Shown here: positions 1 to 5,613 of the stretch, piece by piece
Numbering within the stretch: position 1 is the first letter of the stretch
Layout: each line of letters starts with the position of its first letter
Origin: Victivallales bacterium
GTDB taxonomy: Bacteria > Verrucomicrobiota > Lentisphaeria > Oligosphaerales > Lenti-02
Length of the DNA stretch: 8,158 bases
Reading direction: 5' to 3'
Assembly: GCA_018648945.1 (NCBI GenBank)
Contig: JABGQJ010000334.1
Span: 1 to 8,158 of the forward strand
Made by a program: the position numbers and the translations under genes
The notes under the pieces: model-generated
The model's input: only the letters and a program-made list of their open reading frames with translations
The model's database searches: none
Told to the model about the DNA's origin: nothing

Positions 1-416
1 ATGCGGGTCAGGACATAGTAGTCCGGACCCTTGCTTCCCCACTGGCCCGTGAGACTGTCGAACGCGGTGGCGACCGCCGACCGTTCGACATGGTGTGCGA
101 ACATCTCCCCCATCTTCCGCGCCAGGAAGACCGGGAAGTTGTGGCCGGTGTGCAGCGTGTTCGGGCGCAGCTTCAGCCGGGCCTCGGTGGCATACCAGCC
201 GTCCCATTTCGTCTTCATCGTCTCGATGTCCTGCTGCGTCCAGGGGAAATACGGCCACGGCACCATCGATATCACGATCCGGTCGTTGAGTGCTGCTTCC
301 TTTGGCGGCTGGGTGTAGTTCGAATACGAGTAACCGATGACGACGACGCCGGGGTCGACCTTCTCCGCTTTCCTCTGAAGCGTCAGGTAGAACCGGGCAT
401 AGCGGTCCGACAGTTC
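1..416 (-). pseudogene. Continuation of the DUF4838 gene in the shifted frame, cut by the window edge
   Basis: Directly after the premature TGA, the minus strand is open for 138 codons in the frame displaced by one base and runs off the left edge. The translation begins ELSDRYARFYLTLQRKAEKV, followed by VIGYSYSNYTQPPKE, a GHNFPVFLARKMGEMF segment and GPDYYVLTR at the edge. This fits the middle and later part of DUF4838 proteins: an RY-x-RF helix, an exposed Y-S-Y segment, and a W-G-x-x-G-x-x-YY motif. It has no start codon or ribosome-binding site of its own at the junction, so it is the rest of the same gene, not a new one. One extra base, or two missing bases, between about 415 and 465 would explain the break. 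The cause could be a sequencing or assembly error or a real recent mutation; the conserved look of the remainder favours error or a very young lesion. Confidence 0.75.
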
Positions 417-1566
417 AGGTGCCGGCGTCGCCGTCGTCGTCCGGGCGTGCGGCCTGGTAGCGGGTGTCGAGTCCGGGGTCGGTGATGAAGCGGGTACCGT
501 TCCAGTAATCGTGCTTCCCGAAGCGCGCATCGGGCGCGTCCCAAGCCCGGCAACGTTCGCACGTGCAGGCTGCGCATGTGTCGTTTTCACAGGCATTCAG
601 CATCCAGCCGAGGCCACCCATGACTTTGCCACCGCGGGGGACTAGTTCGTGTATCGTTCGGTAGCCTTGCCAGTCCGTGATCATCTGCTGGTGGAGGGCC
701 GGGTTCGAGACGCACATGGAGATGATGTGGGCACGACAACCGGGGATGTAGCCTCGCGTACCATCCGGGAGCAACTGGAAGAAGTCCGGCCGCTTCTTCA
801 GGAACCGCTCGGTGTACTTGGCGTTCTGATGGAAGTAGTGCCCGTAGGAGTAGGTCACCCCGTTGCAGACATTCATCCGATGCCGCAGCAACCACGTGCC
901 AACAGCCGCCCTATAGGCCTCGAAGTGTTCCTGCGATTGCCAGCGGTCCTTGCCGTACCTGAAGCCCCCTGTGCCCATCTCACATTCCGCGAAGCGTTCG
1001 CGGGCGGAAACGGTCAGATCGTTCACGACCAGACTCTTGCGTTTGGGGATGACCTCGCCGAGCTCGCCCGGCCAAAGCCAGCGGACACCCATCTGCTCCT
1101 CGGCGAATGCGTACACGGCGAACAATGTGCCGTGGCGCGTCATCTGGAAACGCGATCCCACCGGCCCGGCGTTGTCGTGTCCAGTCATGAACAGATCGTT
1201 GCCGACGGTGCGGATGATGTGCTTGACACGCCATCTGCTGGCGTAGATCTGCGCGGGCGGCGGTTCTGGCTCCAGCTCAATGCCTGCCGCTCGCGTTGCC
1301 CCGCACGCCCCGAGGTAGATGTGATGGGGGACGTTTCCATCCGCAGCGGCTTCGGCGACGATCGGCAGCTCAGCACCGGTCGCCTTGCGAATGTGGTACT
1401 GCAGCTCCTCGGCGGCGTACTGCACGACCGGGAACGCCTCGTCCGGCACCACGATCTGTGCGCGTGCATCACCGTTCCGGACCAGAGCCAATGGGGCCGC
1501 GTTGCCAAACGCTGCGGTCAGTGCCAGCACACAGGTCAATGTCATCAGTTGTCGGCTGTGTCGCAT
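415..1566 (-). CDS. Secreted DUF4838 protein (alpha-glucuronidase-like N-terminal domain), 5' part of a frameshifted gene
   Basis: The frame encodes 383 residues before a TGA at 415-417. Residues 1-23 form a Sec signal peptide: a basic start, a hydrophobic stretch ending in TAAFGNA, and likely cleavage before APLA. Residues 25-190 resemble the GH67/GH20-type N-terminal domain that precedes DUF4838, with QYAAEELQYHIRKATG at 49-64, GTLFAVYAFAEEQMGVRWLW at 146-165 and PGELGEVIPKRKSL at 166-179. From about 190 the DUF4838 core follows, including YSYGHYF (239-245), KKRPDFFQLLPDGT (257-270) and a cysteine cluster C331, C334, C336, C339 followed by RAW. The family is usually exported or surface-attached and occurs in polysaccharide-degradation loci; its chemistry is not well defined, so I give no substrate. 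The ATG at 1566 is supported by AGGAGG five bases upstream. The frame ends early, mid-domain, and the family sequence resumes in another frame (see 1-416). Family assignment is good; catalytic activity is unknown. Confidence 0.85.
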   Translation of the reverse strand: MRHSRQLMTLTCVLALTAAFGNAAPLALVRNGDARAQIVVPDEAFPVVQYAAEELQYHIRKATGAELPIVAEAAADGNVPHHIYLGACGATRAAGIELEPEPPPAQIYASRWRVKHIIRTVGNDLFMTGHDNAGPVGSRFQMTRHGTLFAVYAFAEEQMGVRWLWPGELGEVIPKRKSLVVNDLTVSARERFAECEMGTGGFRYGKDRWQSQEHFEAYRAAVGTWLLRHRMNVCNGVTYSYGHYFHQNAKYTERFLKKRPDFFQLLPDGTRGYIPGCRAHIISMCVSNPALHQQMITDWQGYRTIHELVPRGGKVMGGLGWMLNACENDTCAACTCERCRAWDAPDARFGKHDYWNGTRFITDPGLDTRYQAARPDDDGDAGT

Positions 1567-1571
1567 GCTTC

Positions 1572-1577
1572 CCTCCT
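1572..1577 (-). promoter_or_regulatory. Ribosome-binding site of the DUF4838 gene
   Basis: The minus strand reads AGGAGG, then five bases (GAAGC), then the ATG at 1566. This is a full anti-Shine-Dalgarno match at normal spacing and fixes the start directly before the signal peptide. Confidence 0.8.
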
Positions 1578-1638
1578 GTCGTTGATTCCGTTCGCCCCCT
1601 GGGACGCGGCACCACTGGGCTCTCGTGGGCCAGAACTC

Positions 1639-1682
1639 GCTACCTGGCGCAAGCGAGACGCCCTGCTCCGGAGCGGGGTAGC
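1639..1682 (-). other. Possible branched RNA fold or operator dyad upstream of the DUF4838 gene
   Basis: An outer inverted repeat pairs GCTACC (1639-1644) with GGTAGC (1677-1682). Inside it lies the 10-bp palindrome GCTCCGGAGC (1665-1674) flanked by CCC and GGG, plus a short GGCG/CGCC stem read on the minus strand. Together these could form a three-way junction about 75-115 bases before the ATG, or the palindrome could be a repressor site. Either role is inferred; the pairing is visible but the stems are short. Confidence 0.3.
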
Positions 1683-1689
1683 TGAGAAG

Positions 1690-1704
1690 CGGCGGATTCC
1701 GCCG
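1690..1704. repeat. Six-base-pair GC hairpin (CGGCGG/CCGCCG, 3-base loop)
   Basis: CGGCGG at 1690-1695 and CCGCCG at 1699-1704 are perfect inverted repeats around ATT. The element lies about 125 bases upstream of the DUF4838 start. No T-run follows on either strand, so it is not a classical terminator. It may be an operator dyad or a structural element. Confidence 0.35.
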
Positions 1705-1812
1705 TACGGTCTTCCTCGACCGAGAAGCGAACCTGCACGAACGGGACTCACCATGGGCACGATACAGCCTGCGCTCTGCGGCGGCAACGGTGTCCGCAGC
1801 AATCTGCGGCTG

Positions 1813-1853
1813 GTGGGCTCAGACGAGTCCGGGGCCTAGCCCACTGAGCCCAC
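1813..1853. repeat. Perfect 10-bp inverted repeat with an inner stem
   Basis: GTGGGCTCAG (1813-1822) is the exact reverse complement of CTGAGCCCAC (1844-1853). The 21-base loop holds a second small stem, GGGC (1832-1835) with GCCC (1839-1842) around CTA. The right arm overlaps the 9-bp tandem repeat. A stem this long is unlikely by chance here. It could be a factor-independent 3' end without a U-tract, an mRNA-stabilising hairpin, or part of a dispersed repeat. Confidence 0.5.
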
Positions 1854-1883
1854 TTCGTTCACTCCGTCCACTCCGTCCACTGT
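1839..1883. repeat. Five-unit 9-bp tandem repeat, consensus GYYCACTNN
   Basis: Five consecutive 9-base units read GCCCACTGA, GCCCACTTC, GTTCACTCC, GTCCACTCC and GTCCACTGT. The core CACT is in all five, at the same phase, and position 1 is always G. The array is non-coding and lies in the gap between two genes. From memory, CACT-CCGTC-type short repeats occur between genes in several environmental genomes, but I cannot verify that for this organism. Confidence 0.65.
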
Positions 1884-1914
1884 CCCTCCCCAAAAAGGGG
1901 CTGGCCCATGTTCT

Positions 1915-1945
1915 CTCGGGACACTCCCGGCCGGGCGTTCCCGAG
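1915..1945. repeat. Stacked stem-loop, 7-bp stem over an inner GC palindrome
   Basis: CTCGGGA (1915-1921) pairs with TCCCGAG (1939-1945). The interior carries the perfect palindrome CCCGGCCGGG (1926-1935), which can form a short stem closed by a GGCC loop. It lies 85-115 bases past the stop codon of the GH106-like gene, probably in its 3' untranslated region. Function is not evident. Confidence 0.4.
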
Positions 1946-1968
1946 TCGCCCTGGATAGGGACGAGGAT

Positions 1969-1988
1969 GTGCACCGGGCCCGGCGCAC
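1969..1988 (-). terminator. Candidate 3' hairpin of the GH106-like gene
   Basis: The minus-strand RNA from 1988 to 1969 can fold as GUGCGCCG / CGGUGCAC, an eight-pair stem with one G-U wobble and a GGCC tetraloop, 41 bases after the TGA. The wobble pair exists only in minus-strand RNA; the plus strand has an A-C mismatch at that position. This strand preference fits a role in the minus transcript. No U-tract follows, so it is not a canonical intrinsic terminator; it may stop transcription weakly or protect the 3' end. Confidence 0.4.
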
Positions 1989-2029
1989 CTACCTGGGACA
2001 GCGGAGCCGATCCCTACTTGGGCAGTGCA

Positions 2030-5000
2030 TCACCGATCCCTAGGCGCCCCAGCCTGAATGCGGACGGTCTGCGGCTGGGAGACGGTGAAGATGACCTTCT
2101 CCTTCTCCGTGCCGAAGTAGCCACCCCAGCCGATGCTGATGGACTCCACCTGGCTTCGGTCGAGATCGCCGTCGGCGTCCTTGGACCAACCGGCCAGACC
2201 GAACGAGGACCAAGGCACGTAGGAGGTCACGTGCTCGTCTCCCGCCAGGGAACGGCCCGAGTGGGCCACGTAGATCGCGCCACCACGCTCGTGCGCCAGC
2301 ACCAACAGCTGCGACGAGGTCCTCTGCCCGGCCGGGATCGACGTCTCGAAGCGGAGGGCTTCGGCTCTTGATAGATCAAGCAGGCCGTCAGCGCGGAAGG
2401 AGACGAAGAGATGGGTATCCACGGCACCCTTGGTGAGGGTCGCGGTGGCGCGCCATGTGCTCACTCCGCCGTCTGCGGTGGCCGACACCAACTGGCCATC
2501 CACGAACTTGCCGTGCCCCTCGGTGGGCGGCTGGGTCACGAGCGGAGCCGCGACAAGTCGCGGAATCGTCGCGGCGTCTGCCGCGTAGCGCCGCCGGGCG
2601 CGGGCCTGGTCGAAGGAGACGAGCGCCGCCCCGTATGGCCCCAGGCGCAGATCGCTGGCGGTCCCGCCCATCGCCTCGCTCGTACCGGAGGCCGGATCCC
2701 AGAGCGTGCCTGCGCCCGTGGCAGCAAACCGCACACTGGCGGCCGTCTCCTTGCTGCTGTCGTTGATGAGGAAGTAGACGTCGCGCCCGTCGATGCGACG
2801 GTGGGTCATGCGGATGGGGACGTCCGTGGGGTCCACTGCCACATCCGGCTCGAGAACGGAACCGAGGACGGTAGCCAGTAGTGCTTCCGTGCCGCCGGGC
2901 AGGTAGATGCCGAGGCCGCCGTTGGGTTGACCGAGCGCGCGAATGCCGTCGCCACGCCCGAAGATGCGCGTGGCCAGGTCGGTGATCGCGGGATCGGGGA
3001 AGCGGGTGGCGCTGTTGCTGGGCAGGGCGCTAAGGGCAATGACAGCGCCGCCGGACTGCCAGAACCGCTCGATCCCCTCCCAGGCCGCGACGGGCAAGGT
3101 ATCGGCACATGGCAGAACAAGAACGCGCCAGCTGCTGTCCCGGAAGCGGAGCGCACCACCGGCCGCCGTAGACGCCGCCAGCGTCCGGGCATCGACGAAC
3201 GTGAAGTCCCGCCGGGCGTTGTAGAGCGTGTCCGTTGCCTGTTCGAAGACGCGTTGAACGGTCACCGCCTTGGGGGCGTGGGTGGGACCGACCCGGGCGG
3301 GCTGGAAGCGAGGCCAGACACTGTGCACGGGGTAGAGCACGGCAATGTCGGCGACTTGGTGCCCTCCTTTGAGCATGGTGCCACACCGGCCGGTCCACTC
3401 GTTGAGACGACGCAACTGCTCGGTCGGGAGGCCGCTGAAGCTGTAGTAGCTGGTGATCGTGTTGATCCCGCCGAGCAGGAGCCGGTTCACGGTACCCCGG
3501 ATCTGGCCCTCGCTGATGGGAACGGGCGGACGCTTGTCGCCCGGTGCCCGGTGACGCTGGACGTGGTCGGAGGTCTCGCACATGGTCAGGGTGTTGCCAT
3601 CGAGTTCGGCGGCGCTACTGATCATGCGGGCGATGCGCCAAGGCACGCGAGACGGGATACTGGTCAGGCAGTCGATGCTCGGGGCGTCCAGGCGGCGAAC
3701 ACAGCGGAAAAAGTCGCCGTAGAAGGCGACATGGTCGAGCAGGGGTTCCTCGAGGAGCAGGTGACCGCCCGATGGCAGCCCGTGCTCACGGCACCAGGTC
3801 TGGATCTGCCCGAAGAAGTTGTCGGCCACGAGGTCGCCGACGGTGTTCCAGAAGTCGTAGCGGGTCCTCGCCGTTGCCGGGCAGTCGGCGACCAGCGCGG
3901 GCAGAAGCTCCTCGATCTCGTAGCCGCAGCGGCGTTTGAACTCCGCAGGGAAGGCTGGCGACCAAGGCAAGACCCGGTAGGGCATGCGCCGGAAGAACCG
4001 GCTCATAAGGGAGGGCTCGTCGGTGAACGTGGCAGCGAACGTCTTGCCAAGGTCCTTGCCGAGGTGCCGGGCGTAGCCGCCGTGGGTCAGTTCAAGGAAG
4101 CGGGCCGTCGGTTCGGGCATGAGCAGATTGATATACGGCAGCTTCAGGGCCAAGCTGATCTCGGCATGGGTGCCCTCATGGAGCGGGGATTCGGTGATCA
4201 GAAAGGCGTGCCACGTGCCTCTCTGCGGAACCCAGGCTGCCTTGCCATCGCGAATGGATGGCCGAAGATCCACTGCCCGGTCCAGGTCGAGGCCGTCTGC
4301 CGTGACAGGGTAGGCTGCGGCCACCCGGAGATCTCCGGGCGGGACGGGCAGATCGATGGCGTCCCCCGAAGTCGCCTGATCCGCGATCAGCAAGCCGCGC
4401 GCGACCCATTCGGGATGGTCGCGCAACGTGAGCCCACCGGCCGTGCCCGAGGGATAGCCCTTCTCGTCGTACAGCCACAGGGCCATGCCGCCGGCCTTCG
4501 CCTTCTTGACCCCTGCCACAAACGCCTCCCATTTAGACTCGTCTTCGAGGTAGTTGGTGAAGGAGACGTTGGTGACGATGCCGCCGAAGCCCTGGTTGGC
4601 GAGGCCGAGCAGGAGCATGCTCTGCTGTTCGGGAGCGTCGGGCAGCGCGTGGACGATCTTCAGGATGCGGGTGGCGGCGGGAGGGTTGGCGAAGCGTTCG
4701 GCGAGAGGGCGGTCTTCCGTTGGCAGTTGCATGGGTTTCTCCAGAATGCTCCGGGGCAAGAGAGATACCAGCGGTCCCATCAGACCACCCGGGCCGCCGC
4801 TATCAACGACACGGACGGCAAGGACATTGACAGTGCCAGCCCGCACGATTCCCACAGGCACGGAATACTGCCGCTGCACCGAGACGGAGCGCGGCATATC
4901 GGCCCCAGTCTGCCCGATGAGTTGGCCATTCAGATAGGCGTGGTCGGTGTCATCAACACTACCCAAGCGCAGGAGCAACTCCTCCTTGGCCCATGCCGGC

Positions 5001-5377
5001 GGCACGGTGAACCGGAGACGATACCACGCGATACCGTCATAGTCGGTCCAGCGTATGCCTTCCATGGTCTTCGGCCCTTGCCCGGGGCGCGTCTGGGTAA
5101 TCCCCTGGGGTTCCCAGTAACCGGGAACACGCAGCTGTTCCCACGCGGCGTCATCCACCTCGGGGCGTTGCCACCCCGACTTCCGCCCGGCGTCCTCGGG
5201 GTCGGCACGGAATGCCCACTTCCCCTCCAGATTGCCGGGCATGGGCGAGAGAGCACGAACGGGCACGGCCGGCTGGGACCACGCAGTCCCAACCCAGGAA
5301 CTGGCCACAATCCCGACGATGGCACCAACGCAGTGCCGGAGCCAGGGGGCAGAACTCGCGCATGCCAATCTTCTCAT
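2030..5377 (-). CDS. Secreted GH106-like (alpha-L-rhamnosidase-type) glycoside hydrolase, multidomain
   Basis: The protein has 1115 residues from the ATG at 5377, backed by AGGAG five bases upstream. The frame stays open for 73 more codons upstream, but that stretch has no signal peptide and crosses the control region. Residues 1-34 are a Sec signal peptide (hydrophobic core about 15-30, ending GTAWS). Residues 48-205 form a GH2-type sugar-binding beta-sandwich (LEGKWAF, DDAAWEQLRVPGYW, GIAWYRLRF, YLNGQLIG). Residues 235-680 form the probable (beta/alpha)8 catalytic region with LWLYDEKGYPSGTAGG at 301-315, FTDEPSL at 451-457, RYDFWNTVGDL at 506-516, HLLLEEP at 539-545 and MCETSD at 599-604. 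E454 and E601 are candidate catalytic acids, inferred from position. Residues 745-790 resemble the amidotransferase-like fold of such enzymes (VLVLPCADTL, GGAVIAL). Residues 950-1107 form an extra beta-rich domain (SIGWGGYFGTEKEKVIFTV). GH106 enzymes remove alpha-L-rhamnose from pectin-type glycans outside the cytoplasm. Specificity is not proven; an uncharacterised sister family is possible. Confidence 0.75.
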   Translation of the reverse strand: MRRLACASSAPWLRHCVGAIVGIVASSWVGTAWSQPAVPVRALSPMPGNLEGKWAFRADPEDAGRKSGWQRPEVDDAAWEQLRVPGYWEPQGITQTRPGQGPKTMEGIRWTDYDGIAWYRLRFTVPPAWAKEELLLRLGSVDDTDHAYLNGQLIGQTGADMPRSVSVQRQYSVPVGIVRAGTVNVLAVRVVDSGGPGGLMGPLVSLLPRSILEKPMQLPTEDRPLAERFANPPAATRILKIVHALPDAPEQQSMLLLGLANQGFGGIVTNVSFTNYLEDESKWEAFVAGVKKAKAGGMALWLYDEKGYPSGTAGGLTLRDHPEWVARGLLIADQATSGDAIDLPVPPGDLRVAAAYPVTADGLDLDRAVDLRPSIRDGKAAWVPQRGTWHAFLITESPLHEGTHAEISLALKLPYINLLMPEPTARFLELTHGGYARHLGKDLGKTFAATFTDEPSLMSRFFRRMPYRVLPWSPAFPAEFKRRCGYEIEELLPALVADCPATARTRYDFWNTVGDLVADNFFGQIQTWCREHGLPSGGHLLLEEPLLDHVAFYGDFFRCVRRLDAPSIDCLTSIPSRVPWRIARMISSAAELDGNTLTMCETSDHVQRHRAPGDKRPPVPISEGQIRGTVNRLLLGGINTITSYYSFSGLPTEQLRRLNEWTGRCGTMLKGGHQVADIAVLYPVHSVWPRFQPARVGPTHAPKAVTVQRVFEQATDTLYNARRDFTFVDARTLAASTAAGGALRFRDSSWRVLVLPCADTLPVAAWEGIERFWQSGGAVIALSALPSNSATRFPDPAITDLATRIFGRGDGIRALGQPNGGLGIYLPGGTEALLATVLGSVLEPDVAVDPTDVPIRMTHRRIDGRDVYFLINDSSKETAASVRFAATGAGTLWDPASGTSEAMGGTASDLRLGPYGAALVSFDQARARRRYAADAATIPRLVAAPLVTQPPTEGHGKFVDGQLVSATADGGVSTWRATATLTKGAVDTHLFVSFRADGLLDLSRAEALRFETSIPAGQRTSSQLLVLAHERGGAIYVAHSGRSLAGDEHVTSYVPWSSFGLAGWSKDADGDLDRSQVESISIGWGGYFGTEKEKVIFTVSQPQTVRIQAGAPRDR

Positions 5378-5382
5378 ACCGA

Positions 5383-5387
5383 CTCCT
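5383..5387 (-). promoter_or_regulatory. Ribosome-binding site that sets the GH106-like start
   Basis: The minus strand has AGGAG (5383-5387), five bases, then ATG at 5377. This selects the internal Met directly before the signal peptide over the far-upstream start at 5596. Confidence 0.7.
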
Positions 5388-5438
5388 GTTGCCGTCCATC
5401 GCAGACAAGGCCATAGCGCCACTGCGCCGCCGCATTCT

Positions 5439-5444
5439 ACTATA
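5439..5444 (-). promoter_or_regulatory. Possible -10 element for the GH106-like gene
   Basis: TATAGT on the minus strand lies about 62 bases upstream of the ATG. At 16-18 bases further upstream the -35 region is GC-rich with no good match, so the site is weak or needs an activator. The same hexamer serves as the -10 of the divergent promoter. Confidence 0.3.
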
Positions 5445-5545
5445 GCGACCAAGCCATGGCGCGCGACCGAGAGCCGGGGCGACAAGCCACCATCGAGATC
5501 CGCGCAGAGAGTCAAAAAAACACAAATCCACACCGAATCCGGGCA

Positions 5546-5575
5546 TTGCACAGGGCCTGCCTGGGAACCTATAGT
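5546..5575 (+). promoter_or_regulatory. Sigma70-type promoter for the GRE-activase pair
   Basis: TTGCAC (5546-5551) and TATAGT (5570-5575) are separated by 18 bases, each matching four or five of the six consensus bases. Transcription would start near 5582, giving a leader of roughly 30 bases before the ATG at 5614, with the ribosome-binding site inside it. The spacer contains CAGG-G-CCTG (5551-5559), a small dyad where a regulator could sit. This is the clearest promoter in the window. Confidence 0.6.
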
Positions 5576-5598
5576 TGCTGGCACACATGCGGACACAT

Positions 5599-5604
5599 CA
5601 GGAG
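5599..5604 (+). promoter_or_regulatory. Ribosome-binding site that sets the GRE start
   Basis: CAGGAG (5599-5604) stands nine bases before the ATG at 5614. A second ATG at 5620 would be 15 bases away, too far. The upstream TTG at 5575 overlaps the -10 hexamer and cannot be in the mRNA. Confidence 0.7.
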
Positions 5605-5613
5605 CAGACAGTC

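Larger units (their letters stand above)
1567..2029. other. Hairpin-rich non-coding region between the two minus-strand genes
   Basis: I see no convincing gene in these 463 bases. Open frames crossing it have no ribosome-binding site or recognisable protein. It holds several dyad symmetries (1639-1682, 1690-1704, 1813-1853, 1915-1945, 1969-1988) and a 9-bp tandem repeat (1839-1883). A weaker CCCC/GGGG stem around AAAAA lies at 1888-1900. A 10-bp direct repeat CCGATCCCTA lies at 2007-2016 and 2033-2042, straddling the stop codon of the upstream gene. No clear sigma70 promoter for the DUF4838 gene stands out. The region combines the 3' end of the GH106-like transcript with the leader of the DUF4838 gene. 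Confidence 0.6.

Noticed and set aside
415..465. Programmed ribosomal frameshift in the DUF4838 gene
   Set aside because: There is no slippery CTT-TGA-type site, no internal Shine-Dalgarno at the right distance and no evident stimulatory hairpin. Error or mutation is simpler.
649..1839. Plus-strand open frame (396 codons) opposite the DUF4838 gene
   Set aside because: It is antisense to a protein with family motifs and a signal peptide, and it runs through the hairpin-rich gap. No product is recognisable.
2007..2042. 10-bp direct repeat CCGATCCCTA as a target-site duplication
   Set aside because: Only 16 bases lie between the copies, one copy overlaps the gene's last codons, and no mobile element is present. 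It is probably chance or a small slippage event.
2927..5416. Long plus-strand open frame (829 codons) opposite the GH106-like gene
   Set aside because: It is antisense to a clearly coding gene in high-GC DNA, its product is low-complexity and rich in G, R and E with no domain, and no ribosome-binding site precedes it.
5378..5596. N-terminal extension of the GH106-like protein to a start at 5596
   Set aside because: The extra 73 residues precede a normal signal peptide, which would then be internal. AGGAG is placed exactly for the ATG at 5377.
5575..5613. TTG start at 5575 for the GRE
   Set aside because: It overlaps the -10 hexamer TATAGT, so it would not be transcribed from that promoter. 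The ATG at 5614 has a proper ribosome-binding site.
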